Assembly: GCA_025617745.1 (NCBI GenBank)
Contig: CM046868.1
Coordinates: 22,497,608-22,561,607, forward strand
Length of the DNA: 64,000 nucleotides
Direction of reading: 5' to 3'
Source of the DNA: Heliocidaris erythrogramma
Taxonomy: Eukaryota > Echinodermata > Echinoidea > Camarodonta > Echinometridae
In this document: positions 24,601 through 35,027 of the stretch, piece by piece
How the letters are laid out: the number at the start of each line of letters is the position of its first letter
Position numbering within the stretch: position 1 is the stretch's first letter
Made by a program: the position numbers and the translations under genes
The notes under the pieces: model-generated
What the model was told of the DNA's origin: nothing
Seen by the model: the letters and a program-made list of their open reading frames with translations, nothing else
Databases searched by the model: none

Positions 24601-27600
24601 ATATCCTCATCCACCCACCCAGGCACACCCCCAGGGATACCATCCTCAGCAAGTGGTATCAGGCAGGGGCGGGGACAGCAGGGGAGGGGACAGCAGGGGC
24701 AAGGAGAAGAAACATGGCCTTGGAAGGTCTCTCAGCGTTAAGCATCCCAGAGGTATGAAAAGAGAATGATCTTACTTTCAATATATGGCAACGAAATTGG
24801 GACAGTATTTCATTTTCATATTAATAGAAATATGACAAAATATTGCAATTGTGTTTTAAATGAAAGATGTAGAGAGAGAGAGAGAGAGAGAGAGAGTAGG
24901 GAAGTAGCTATGTTAGTTTTACTATATAGCTATCCATTTTTGTGTGTGACAATTTTCCTTCACAATTACTGTTTGATAAAAAAAAAACAACATGTTTTTA
25001 TCAGTGACAAATTCATAGCCGTCAAGTATGAACTGACAATATAAATGTAATCTGTTGAACCCATTTTTTTATTCACATAACAAAATTATTTTAAAAAAAT
25101 TCTGTGTGAGATGAAGTTCTTAGAATATACTGTATTAATCAATTCATCTTCAATTATTTTTGGATGACAGAGAGGAAACTTCCAGTGATGGAGCAGAGTC
25201 CCAAACCCAAGCCAGTCAAGGTCAAACGAAATAAGACATTCCGCGCCCTGTTTGGCCTCAAATCAAAGGTCAAAGCTCATGAAAAGGAGCACCATGAAGG
25301 AGACCGGAGCCCTGAGAGGGAGATTCTCCCTCCATCTCCAAGAAAGGATATTGATGAGATCTTGGCAGAGTCGTTTGAAGAGGATCTCGCTCGAGTGGAT
25401 CCCATCGGCCAGGAGGCAGGAGCTCATGAGGAGGATCTAGGAGTGGTGGTTGAGAGAGAGGGCAAGAGACATAGAAAAGGCGAGTTCATTCAATTCTGTC
25501 GAAGCTTCATGTTGCTTAGAAACCTTTCTTTTGGGATGCGATGAAGAGAGAATATATTGTGAAATATTTTTTGATGGTATGTATTAGTATTTCTGCTCTC
25601 TTGGTTGGAAAAATTTAATACAATTGTATCATCAAAATAACTATGTTTACTTTGCTTTAAAAAATATAAGTTGGATGCACAAGTACTTTGAAAATAAATA
25701 GGAGAGGGTCTTTTTTTCCAGTTGAGTTCAAACCTTAATATTCCTGTAGCTATTAGGAACACAGTACAGTATTGTATAATATATGATTAAAGTTGAATTG
25801 GTATCAGAGGTATCTGTTTGATGTAAATTCTTGGATATTAGTCTTGTACAAGTGTTCTGCTAGCATTACCCCATTAAAAGAAGTGAAATGTTATATTATT
25901 CAGGAGAAATCATTACTAAGTCATAACATTTCTCATTCTTTATCTCTCCAGGAAAAAGTAAGATGACGGGTCTCATAGCCAGTTTCCGCAAGACCAGACC
26001 TGAGGGTATTGTGAAGAAGCGTCACAACATTGCATTGCCTCCTGAAGAGGAACAAGAAAGACCGTCCTCTGCTGATCGTCCTGGATCAGCAACCAGCTGG
26101 GCGTCGAGGAAAGATAGTTTAGGGGACTCACTTAGCAATAGTAAGCCTTGATGACTCCTGTTTATATGGATTAGTTTGTAGTTTCTGCATGTCCACAACA
26201 ATTATTCAAATGAAAATTATGATCAAATGGTGCATAGAATTAGCTCTGAATGAATTTGAGAAAAGGTAAATGCATCATTGCTCGATTTGTTTAGAGTCAT
26301 TCAGGGACTCTAAACAAACTTTGATGACTGATAGTTTTTAGATATTTTAAACTTGAAATTAAGAATGGAAAGACAAAGAGGAACAGTTGCCATAGTTTGA
26401 CTACAAAAAGGTCTTAACTGGTTGACTACTGAATCCTGTTATTCCCATAACACTGAATGCAAGTAAGAATATCATTAAATCGTGCTGTTTCCAAGACAAG
26501 ATATTTCTCTTTTTTTTCTTAATCATTGGTGATCATAACAATGTAATTCCTCCTTCTTGTAGGCTCCCATGGCAGTCTTGGGAAGCAGAAAGGCGCTTTC
26601 ATAGCTGGAGCAGGCACACAGGTGATGCATGTCCATGCCTCCCAGGCCAGTCAGATGCCCATCCTCTCAGAAGTAATCAAGAAAACACTCAGTGAAGATG
26701 AAGCTGCTGCCGTTCACAGGCATATCAAAAGGGTGAGATATTAACCTGTTAAATACTAAGTCTGAAATAGCTGAAATGGAGTCTGGGCAATGGATGTTAC
26801 AGCAAAATCAAATCGTATCCAGTGGGTCGATATGCATTTAGGAGGATACTGGAAGGCTCTGCATACTCTTAAGATCAATATAATGTCATATGTGACCAGA
26901 CACCACAAAACTATTAAAAAGTTGCCCGATATGAATTTTTAGTTTAGGTCTGATTTTTAAAGAGGAGATTCTCAGTTTTAAAATTAAATGTTCCTAACCC
27001 ACTGAAGAAAAAGTAGAATGCCTGGTCCGCAGAATGTTACTTATGAAAGTTTAAAGTTTGCAGTCTATTGAAGCACTCTGACTCCAGGAGGTATTGTGCA
27101 AAGGTGACAAAAGGAAGATTGGAACTCAATACAAGTATCTATGAAGGGATTATCAGATTATCCTAAAATGTGGCGTACTAACTAAGCCCATCCTGCATAT
27201 CATTGTGGACAAGTATCAATACAAGAGCTTACTCTGTTTAAAGTTATGGGATTAGTATTCAGGATTGTAAAAAATAGGAAACTAATACAACAAAATCCAG
27301 AGAAGACAAACATAGGTCTAGTGAAAACTGTCAAAAATACCATGTTTTGATTGCTTGATGCCTCCAAATTTTTAAATTACATAGAAAAAATGTATAGTCT
27401 TTCAGGAAATACCAAAATCTGAAATTTGACCATGCAGGCAAAAAACCCCACAAACTATTCCTGAGCTCTAACTGAAAATCACAGTGTGACTTATTGGTGG
27501 TTTTGTGGTGCCTGGTCACATATATGCACCAACAAAGTAGAAGTTTATTTCATGGAAACCAAAGGTAGAAGTTGAAATATTATGTTACAAGGAAATTAGG

Positions 27601-30600
27601 AGAAGGATGTGGTATTCAATTGATTAATGCTATGCAGAGACGACTTATCATATTATAGAGGTTATTTAAGATCTCATGCTTTGCATCCTGTTGACTTTAA
27701 AAATTTGTTATATTAGTGTGCCTTGTGTTAAAGCACAAGCTATTATAGAAAACTTTGAGTGCACACTTTGCTACCTGCAAAATTTGGTGAATGTGGATGC
27801 AAACTTCGCTGTTATTTTAAAAATGTTATTCTAAAATAGACTGAATTCCCCAAGGTTCTGTAAACTTATTGCTTAGGATATGATACATGTATGTTTGGAA
27901 GAGAAATGACTGAATAACTTCTGGTTTAATCTTCTGGGCCCGTTGCATAAAACTTACCATTAATGGTAACTCTGCCATCAATGGCAACTACCATGGTAAC
28001 ACTGCTCAATAGCCAATCAAAATCAAGGTTTCCATGGAAGTTACCATTAATGGCAAAGTTACCATCAAAGGTAAGTTTTATGCAACAGGGCCCTGAACTT
28101 GGAAGACAGTGAAACTGTAGGAGCTTCATTTTTGGATTTCCAGACAGTAATAATAATGTTAATGATATTATGTCCTTCTGGTATATAGCTTGCATCCTAT
28201 TATCATATAACATCTCTAAGCACTTCAAAAGTGTTATGGAAACTAACACTTCATGTTCTTTATATTCCCTCTCTATCATCATACACAGTATCATACAGAA
28301 GGTGATATAGATTCTCTTGTTACCCCTCTCCTGGCAATCTTGGATAAACCAGAGAAGGCAGTTCTCTTACGAGAAGTCAGGTAAGTAAATTACTCTCAGA
28401 CTGAGGTTTGAAACCACTGTTACTCTCAAAAGGGAAACCAGGATTGTCTCCATATGTTTCCGGAAAATCAGCCTTTCACAATTACCCACTGCTACACAGC
28501 AAGCGTAAATAAAGCCTGGAATTGGTGTAAGGGGTGTCGTTCTAGTATGACTGTCTCCTAGTAGCTTGCTTTTAATACCATCCTCTTTAGAAGATGAAAA
28601 AAAGGCTGAGGGCAATAATTCCCCCCTGAAAAAGGGGTCTCAGTCACATTTAGACCATGTGAAATTGATCGTACATTGTATTCACAAATTCACAAAATTT
28701 TAGGTCCCCCTGAGGAAAATCGCTGTGATGTCAAGGCTATACCAATTGATTTTACGAGGTATATTTGAGTTATTTTGATCAATAGTAAAATTTACATAAC
28801 TGCTTGTTCATTCACCGGAAGTGAAAGGAGAAATTTGTTACAATAAGGATATATTTGTTACAATAAGGATATAATTACCATTGGTGAAGGTGATGGGACG
28901 AACTGTCACTTCCGAGGCGATCTGGATGTAGCTATGTTTCCGAAGTGAAGCTGAGGAAGGATAGTGTTATACATTCAGATCTCCGAGGAAGTGATAGTAC
29001 GTCTCATCGCCTGAAATCAAAAGGTGATTATTTGCTTTATATTCCACATCTAACTGGTACGAGAAAGACAATGATTGTCTTCTTCTCGAAAAAGACATTT
29101 AGGCCCAAATTCACAAAAGATGTTAAAACCACCATAAACCGTACCGTATCCCTTCCTGGGTGCGCACAATTGTTTTATCATTTTAAGCGTGCGATTGGGC
29201 AATGTGCACTTATTTTAGTATGCTTATGGAGATATTCGTAAAGGTCACACACTTTTCAATTTGACTATTTGTAAAGGTCACACACTTTCATTTCGCCCAT
29301 ACCCAAAATATTGATAACGCATTGTGACTCTGTAATGGACTGAAGAGATCAGCGAAACACATAAGTACTATTCCCCTCAAGATTACAAACTTTTCTTCTC
29401 GGGTCGATTGATTGGGAAAACTACATGTGATTACCTTTTGACCAATCTAACAGCAAGATTCTTAGTATGTGGAATATAATATAATAATATATCACATTTC
29501 CTGTATGGTGTTAGTTGGTATTAACACCTCCAGCTGGTACTTTAACCCATTGACTACCAAATTCTTCCAACCTCGTCCCAGTATGGAATGTGCTAATGAT
29601 TTGCTTTACCATGTCCCACTAATGATCACTTTAAATATGTCTTCTTGCTTCTCAGGGGAGTAATAGCACCGTTAGACCTGGCTGTGTTTGACACTATGGT
29701 GTCCAGGAGAGAGCTGGAAGCACGGAATTACCTCAATGCCAAGTCAGGTAGGTGCACCATATTTACTAACTACCTGTATAGAAAGACCGCTGGTATGGAA
29801 AGACCACCTGTCAATAATGACAACATTTTTAGTTTCCAGTGGAAAGGATTTCTCCATGGGAACCTTATAGAAAGGCTACCTACCTTTAAAGGCCACCCTA
29901 CTTGTTTCCATAGAGCAGACTTTAAATTTAAGTTTCACTATATTTTGTATTTGCTCAGTGTTGAAAAGACTGGTTGATAGTAAGGGAAGCTCGGTGGTTG
30001 GTGCCGTTGTTGTTTTAGAGCTAAGAGGATGTGGTTTCAATGCGGATTCATACTCAGTACTGCAGACATTGGTCATTATCTGCCCTTACTTCCAAAACTA
30101 TGGGGGTAAAAATGAAATCTACAAATTCAGTAATTTTTTTATCATATAATCTTGTATATATTTGAATAGACCTGTTTACTAATTTTATGTATACTTCTTG
30201 AACAAAAGTTTATCTTGATGACTCAAACGCTGGCCAGAGGCTTGTCCAATATAGCAACAACTAATGTATGCAAAATGGATTCCATCCATAGAGATGCCAT
30301 TATGCTTAGCAGGTGCACTAAATAGTTGGTAACTAAGGATTCTGGAGAGAAACACGCAAACATGAAAATACATTAGTAAACAGGTCTATTTATAGACTAG
30401 ATCAATAGGTTTTCATTACATTCCTACTATGTGTGTTAGTCTGTACTAGAAGAAAGTTTAACACAACATGCATCTTTATTTCTTGTGCTTTAAGATACAA
30501 ACTCTTCTTTGTTCGATTTGTCATTTAAAAAAAAATATTGTATCAAAGGAATCATTTTGTGTATACGTAATTAAAGGCCCTGAAGAGGGGTTATCAACAT

Positions 30601-33600
30601 TTCAAAATTCAATTTTTCCTGTGGGAGATCGTTTGGAGATGAATCTATTCATTGTATATTTGGAATATATTTTGTAATAATCTCATTGATATTTTTGTTT
30701 TGGTGTGTATTGTACAGGTTCTGTGTCACCAAGGCTTTCATATGACAGAAAGCTTCTCCCTGATCAGTTGGATTCAAACCAAGCAGGTAAGATTTGATTT
30801 GATTTGATTAGATGTGATGATATAATAAAGCAAGTATATCCTTACTTGTAAGCAACCAGGGAGACCAATGGCTTGAAGTCCTATCTGACGGACTTGGTAA
30901 TGAGGATTAATGCATTATCAAAGTGCACTCGCACATCGACTTGGTTTCAAACCTGGGACCTCCCAGTTACAAGACTACTGCTCTACCGCTGAGCCTTCAT
31001 GAGAAAATTGATGTAATATCAGAAACTTTCACAACATAAACATTTGCAAGTTTGTAGTTTACATTATCCTTCTCTCCAGCAAGAGATGATGAGTAATACA
31101 TGTTTTTCAACATTCATTTCTGTTTATGATTATATTTTGTGTTGTCAGGAAAAAATAGATTAACATATCTTTCTTGCATTAAATGATTTTCTTCTCTTCC
31201 TATGTTATAGCCTCATTTGTTATAGCCCCATTTTCACAGAAGCATATAAATTTGAATAGACCAGTTCGTAGTAAGCACATGTCACAAATGACCCCAATAT
31301 CCACAGATGTTTAAAACATGGAGAGGTCCCTTTTCGTGCACTTTAGATTAATCAATCTTGACGTGATAGATGTGCCTCATGAGTAGCTTTTTTTTGCCTT
31401 ATGAAAAGCATACTTCCACCTGGGTATCAAGGAATGCAACCCCGGAATGCACCATGATAATTGTATAATGATTACATGACATTCATGAGCACATATCAAG
31501 TATCCGTGTCAGTGGGTTTTAGAATTTGTCACAGATGACCTTTATCTGCTCATGCTCAGACTGCATCTACAAACTGGCTTATTGAAGGTGACTTTTTTTT
31601 AAAGATTATGCATGTAGACATTGTATTTTGCAAAAGATACATTTTATTATCAACGATTTATATTTTGGAAACCTTAATTGTAATCATAAATGTAATTGAT
31701 ATATAAATGTCCTTTGATTTTATAGGTACTGCTAACAATACTGAGAAGAAAACAGAAAAGCAGAAGAGACATCAGAATGAATTGGAGAGACTGAGAAAAC
31801 AGAGACAGGATGAAGTGAGGCAAGCCACGCTGACAGCCACAGGGAGATCCTTAGACGCTGACCCTTCATCCTATGGACAGATTGGTTACCCTGCAAACCA
31901 GACCCGTCATGGGAGCTTTGACACCTACACCTACGGGGAGAGGAGGGACCAGGCCCCGCCCTCATTCTCTACATTCAAGGGGGTAGCTAGCGGTGGTTCT
32001 GGAGGGGGTAGCCCAGCAAGCAGCATCTCGGACGGTTCCCTCTCCAAGAAGACAGCCAAGAGGGTGCTCATCAATGCAGCTCCACAGATCATAAGGACCA
32101 ATTCCACTGGAGATGATGTCTCTCCGCGGAGTGAGGGGGAGGAGCACAGAGGACAGGACGATAGGGACGGTGCCAAGGACAATGTGTTTGAAGATCGGTT
32201 CGGGAGGGGGAAAAATGATCGGGGATCTGGATGGGACCCCTATGAAACAATACCCGTGAGTAGGCTGGGTGATGAGAATGGTGCATCGCCAAAGATACAG
32301 AATAATGAGTTTGCAAGTAGGGGACATTTGAGTCAAGACTCTGGGGGGATGAATATGGATGATTTTGATCCTCCATATGCAACAATCAAGGCCAATCCAC
32401 TGACTGATAACCCTGCTGACACAACAGTTGCAAATGAGAGCGATCATGATAGTGTGGATTCCGACTACAGCATCGGTAAGAAGAATGGGATATACCGCAT
32501 CATGGGCAGTGATGCCGAAGAAAACTATGACGATCGAGGTTCACCAAGTCCTTCGAAATCCCATGCTAAGCCACACAAGCTGAGCCCTATCCCTGCCTCT
32601 CCGACATCTCCAAGAATCATTGAGCCCACCCCGCCCTCGTCTCCTCTTACAGCCAGCCAGAATCTTGATGCTCTCCTACAGGTGAGGCGAGACCTGGGCT
32701 CGACCCCAAACCGTGATGGGACCCACTCCAATCGCTCTAGTGGAAGTAGCTCCGATGATCCTATCTATGCCCAGGTTAACAAAGGTACAACTAAGACACC
32801 TGGTAACTTCCTAGATGTCAGGGATTCCATAGATAGCGCCTCAGAGTCAGAGAGCAGTGCCAAGAGAGTCAGCTTCAGTGACTTCAACAGCTCACCAAAA
32901 CCTCCAAGGAAAGGCATACTGTGAGTAAAATAACTTGATGTTTTTCAGAATGGTTTTGAAATATATAATCACTAAATGCTCTGTCATTCTCTTTAATTAT
33001 TCATTACAATGGAGGAAATTTAGACATGTTTTACTTTGTATATTTTTCATATTCTCTCTGGAAGATGTTTGTGAAATTTAGTGCAGGAAACTTCTTAGTT
33101 CTGAGCATTTTTGCAGTAACTTTGCTTCTGGAAATTGTCAACTTATATTCTCTTATTGTGATCAGGTGACTTAAGTCTTTCTTCCCTGACACATTGTAAG
33201 AATGCCCTGTATTTAGACTTCAACAGCTGGACTGGTAGATAGTTCATTATTTCATCCAAAAATAAAGATTTCATGCTTCTACTCATTACATAATTGGAAC
33301 TCCACAAAATATGTTTCACAGGAAGCATTTCTCCGAGACCAATTTTCAGTGTAATTAATAGCATGAAACAATTCATCAAGACTTGTAATATGCATCTTGT
33401 TACTGTGTTTGTTTTATTGGATTCCCCCTCAACAGTAAGAACAGCTTCAACCGCAATGAGCGCCCCACGGTACCCATTAGGAATCCTCAGCTTTACTTGG
33501 ACGATGACGATGATGATGAGCCTTCTCCACTTAAAGAGATTATTAGGAGCAGACGAGGCAAGTCACCAATCAAACCTGCAGCTAGGAGGAGGATCGAGGG

Positions 33601-35027
33601 CTTCCCTGGGAGGGAGATCTTTGAATTTGAGCTCTCCAAATCGCAGTCCTCTCTAGGTAAAATATAATTTTTTCTTGGAGATTCATGTGATGCCAATGTA
33701 TGGGATTGAATTTAAAAAAAAAAAAAAATAAATATGATGTAATTCTCTAGAGGTGTTGTGGTCTTTATCAAGAGATAATTTGGCCTGGACAGAGGCATCG
33801 CAAGATGGGTTGGGTGATGGAGGGGTATTCCCCCCCCCCCCCTCGAAATTTCTGTGAGCAAGTTTTGAATTATCTTCAAAGCTCATATTCATTGCAAATG
33901 ATGGATGATTATTTGTGCATTATAGTTAAGTAAATACAGAATTGTTATCAAGTTTTATCGCATTCAAAATCTATGTGTTGGTCAAATTTGAGGAGATGAC
34001 TTGTTAGTGTCACAGGTATGTTTTTACGAGTTTAAGCTTTCCTTATTACATATATTTTTCCATCCGAATTAGTTATGAAACAATTTGATCCTTTATTACA
34101 GTAAAATGTAAAATTATGCGCGCATATCATTTGTTTTCTAGGTTTAAGTTTGACTGGAGGAAAAGACTACAAGAACCAGCCCTATGTGAAGGTAGATAGG
34201 ATATATCCAGGGGGAGCTGTGGCTGATGACGGCAATCTAACAGTAAGTTTCTATGTTTGTTTTGCAATGTCCTCTGTGATATTATAAGCTTGAAGAAGAT
34301 GCAGTGAAACCTGTATACAAAACCTTTCTAAGGGAGACTTTATATAAGGTTCCTTTAATACATATATAAATGGAAAATTTTGTTCACGGGAATTAAAACA
34401 TGTAATCTTTATAGACAGGTGCTCTTTCTGTACAACTGGTTGCTAAAGCAGGTTTGACTGTATCAGGGTGTTGCCAGGAGGTCACATAAAATAGCTAATA
34501 GGAGAGTTGAATCCTATTTTTGCAATATTTTTTCCAAACACCTTTTTAATCAGGTGGTGCTAATTGGTCTAATTTGATGGTGTAGTCCCACTAATTTATT
34601 AAGAATTACCATCATATAATTCTTTGTTGCGTAGACTATATTTTGGCTCCTCCTTATAAAGTATTGGGATTGACCAAAATCAATTGCATCCAACTTTGGT
34701 TTGATATCAATAACATCTCTAATCGAAAGAAAGAGGCGATTGTAACTTTGCAATTAATTGGAAAAAGACTTGGGATTGATTTAGGTTAACTGTAGCTCTT
34801 TGCAATTAAGGGTCTGAAGTTCCTACATGCAACCCAAATAACATGCATACAATATTTGATATCTTTTGTTTTGTTTTCTTGACACACAGTCTGGTTGTGT
34901 GTTGGTTGGAGTGGATGGAGTGTCCCTACTGGACGTTAGTCACCATCAGGCCATGGATATCATCAGGTCAGCGTACACTGATAAGAGTAGAAAGACCATG
35001 CAGATTGAGTTCATGGATGTTCTCTAA
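13792..35027 (+). CDS. PDZD7: PDZD7/whirlin-family scaffold protein (16 coding exons)
   Basis: Exons: 13792-13932 (ATG at 13794), 15459-15642, 16610-16777, 20876-21060, 23793-24037, 24506-24752, 25171-25479, 25952-26140, 26563-26732, 28289-28380, 29656-29747, 30718-30786, 31726-32920, 33436-33656, 34142-34242, 34890-35027 (TAA). All phases join to 1247 codons without a stop. Domain order: PDZ1 about residues 10-93, PDZ2 134-217, linker, harmonin-homology domain 588-672, long Ser/Pro/Asp-rich linker, PDZ3 1156-1245. In vertebrates PDZD7 and whirlin are scaffolds of the Usher type 2 complex at stereocilia ankle links and the photoreceptor periciliary membrane. The order without an N-terminal harmonin-homology domain, and the match of LVTPLLAILDKPEK to PDZD7, favour PDZD7. 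Unlike vertebrate PDZD7, the protein stops directly after PDZ3, as whirlin does. The ATG lies 2 nt after a splice acceptor, so 5' UTR or further coding exons may lie upstream. Confidence 0.88.
15321..15375 (+). pseudogene. Decayed partial copy of PDZD7 exon 2
   Basis: ctttcag followed by gcgaaaaaatggaattgacag, then gatgagatcttagaggtgaa, mirrors exon 2 starting at 15459 about 138 bp downstream. It has an insertion, a 3 bp loss and an immediate in-frame stop, and lacks a donor. Confidence 0.75.
16610..21060 (+). CDS. PDZD7: PDZD7 exons 3-4: PDZ domain 2
   Basis: Exon 16610-16777 gives KVVIQLDETHRFIGFNIRGG and GLGIFVSK, and exon 20876-21060 gives IDRGGMAEYHKIQVGDQILS then AAAVDLIRGQKRLVLVI. The loop is IGFN, and SEYGLGIFVSK closely matches PDZ2 of PDZD7/whirlin. 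The 4.1 kb intron between them contains the 720 bp tandem array and decayed copies of exon 4's splice acceptor region. Confidence 0.9.
17186..17361. mobile_element. Tc1/mariner-like MITE within each 720 bp unit
   Basis: tacagtggaacctcg to ttcttctgta, with internal text (ccctgatataacaagg, aaggagtttgttacc) shared with the better preserved copy at 39187-39355. It is repeated at +720 and +1440. Confidence 0.6.
17711..17812. repeat. Long perfect hairpin inside each 720 bp unit
   Basis: Unit 2 has catgggcgttaatcgttatg continuing to gggggggacg, a loop of about 10 nt, and the exact complement ending gattaacgcccatg, giving arms of 46 bp. Unit 3 (18431-18532) is the same. Unit 1 (about 17006-17078) has a shorter pairing because its left flank reads gggggctatgcg. 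Confidence 0.9.
19135..20440. other. PDZD7 intron 3 remainder; 32 bp minisatellite at 20215-20290
   Basis: Non-coding. The unit agtaacatcaaagtacctgc/attgaaaggata (32 bp) repeats about 2.4 times from 20215. A G run lies at 19629-19641. Otherwise nothing recognised. Confidence 0.75.
20440..20870 (+). repeat. Degenerate tandem copies of the PDZD7 exon 4 acceptor region
   Basis: The real junction is attacaagccctt...tatag|GATTGATAGGGGTGGC...GAGTACCATAAG. Upstream, tgtag|gatagacaatgttggtac (near 20500), tgtag|gatagacaatggtggtac (near 20620) and tatag|gactgagtatcatc (near 20790) repeat the layout, each preceded or followed by attacaagccct-type words. Reading frames through them soon stop, so they are pseudo-exons with decoy 3' splice sites. 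Confidence 0.7.
21061..23177. other. PDZD7 intron 4, no feature recognised
   Basis: AT-rich intronic sequence without a supportable gene, RNA or transposon. Confidence 0.6.
23178..23716. mobile_element. Foldback MITE with about 200 bp arms
   Basis: ttaaagggatagtccaccct at the left and actatccctttaa at the right are inverted, and pairing continues through ttacaagtt, aaagaaacag, aagaaataagaaagttat, tcaatcagacaca and gagctcctctcccatttgc on both sides with mismatches. It lies in PDZD7 intron 4, just before exon 5. Non-coding. Confidence 0.85.
23793..26140 (+). CDS. PDZD7: PDZD7 exons 5-8: Pro/Gln-rich and basic linker
   Basis: Exons 23793-24037, 24506-24752, 25171-25479 and 25952-26140 encode a probably disordered linker. 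It has a Q5 run (SSQQQQQKSPP), a Pro/His/Gln-rich stretch with a GGDSRGGDSRG repeat, then a basic patch KRNKTFRALFGLKSKVK that recalls the RSKTLMNLF segment at the same place in vertebrate PDZD7. Exon 7 is best joined through a GC donor (AAAAG|GCGAGT at 25479/25480), which keeps phase with exon 8. The alternative GC donor in gagagGCAAGA also keeps phase and cannot be excluded. Confidence 0.75.
26563..29747 (+). CDS. PDZD7: PDZD7 exons 9-11: harmonin-homology domain
   Basis: Exons 26563-26732, 28289-28380 and 29656-29747 encode the five-helix harmonin-homology domain: KKTLSEDEAAAVHRHI, YHTEGDIDSLVTPLLAIL, DKPEKAVLLREVR, GVIAPLDLAVFDTMVSRREL. The LLAILD-PEK and APLDL-FD-MV signatures match PDZD7 more closely than whirlin. 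This domain binds short helical peptides in other Usher-complex proteins. Confidence 0.88.
27936..28093. mobile_element. 158 bp MITE with gggcccgttgcataaaac ends
   Basis: gggcccgttgcataaaactt at the left and aagttttatgcaacagggcc at the right are inverted. Internal ttaccattaatggtaac words also pair. It lies in PDZD7 intron 9. The layout resembles the gggccc element at 13150 but the interior differs. Confidence 0.85.
30165..30390 (+). mobile_element. MITE, family with aatagacctgtttact ends (copy 3)
   Basis: Ends aatagacctgtttacta and agtaaacaggtctatt. Interior words gccagaggcttg and caactaatgtatgcaaa match copies 1 and 2. Located in PDZD7 intron 11. Confidence 0.85.
30718..32920 (+). CDS. PDZD7: PDZD7 exons 12-13: charged Ser/Pro/Asp-rich linker
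   Basis: Small exon 30718-30786 and the large 1195 bp exon 31726-32920. The latter starts with a Lys/Arg/Glu helix (EKKTEKQKRHQNELERLRKQ, possible single helix or coiled coil) followed by low-complexity Ser, Pro, Gly and Asp with motifs such as SPIPASPTSPR and DPYETIP. No folded domain is recognised. The long single exon resembles the long proline-rich exons of family members. Confidence 0.82.
30830..30998 (-). repeat. tRNA-derived SINE (minus strand)
   Basis: On the minus strand the sequence reads an A-box-like gcggtagagcagtag, anticodon-loop-like cttgtaa (tRNA-Thr TGT-like) and B-box ggtttgaaacc, followed by a non-tRNA body ending ccctggttgcttac. The plus-strand text caaacctgggacctcccag shows the head. 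Sits in PDZD7 intron 12. Confidence 0.65.
31255..31583. mobile_element. MITE with ccagttcgta-type ends (copy 1)
   Basis: aatagaccagttcgtagtaa at the left and ctacaaactggcttatt at the right are imperfect inverted repeats, related to the better preserved element at 38370-38769. Lies in PDZD7 intron 12. Confidence 0.55.
33436..35027 (+). CDS. PDZD7: PDZD7 exons 14-16: acidic stretch and C-terminal PDZ3
   Basis: Exon 33436-33656 carries LDDDDDDEPSPLKEI and the first strand IFEFELSKSQSSLG. Exon 34142-34242 gives LSLTGGKDYKNQPYVKVDRI, and exon 34890-35027 gives GCVLVGVDGVSLLDVSHHQA and the end IEFMDVL. The loop is LGLS. The protein ends 3-4 residues after the last PDZ strand, so an internal C-terminal PDZ ligand is unlikely. 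Confidence 0.88.
34302..34462. mobile_element. Tc1/mariner-like MITE with cagtgaaacctg ends
   Basis: cagtgaaacctgtatacaaa at the left and gcaggtttgactgta at the right. The interior matches 58918-59113 (tttatagacaggtg, ggttgctaaagcagg). Lies in PDZD7 intron 15. Confidence 0.75.

Noticed and set aside
28945..29241. 98-residue plus-strand frame in PDZD7 intron 10
   Set aside because: Includes repeat-like text (aggcccaaattcacaaaag) and has no recognisable motif or consistent splice phase with the PDZ gene.
13792..35027. Calling the plus-strand gene whirlin (WHRN)
   Set aside because: No N-terminal harmonin-homology domain was found and the internal one matches PDZD7 better. The C-terminus leaves some doubt, which is recorded as a finding.
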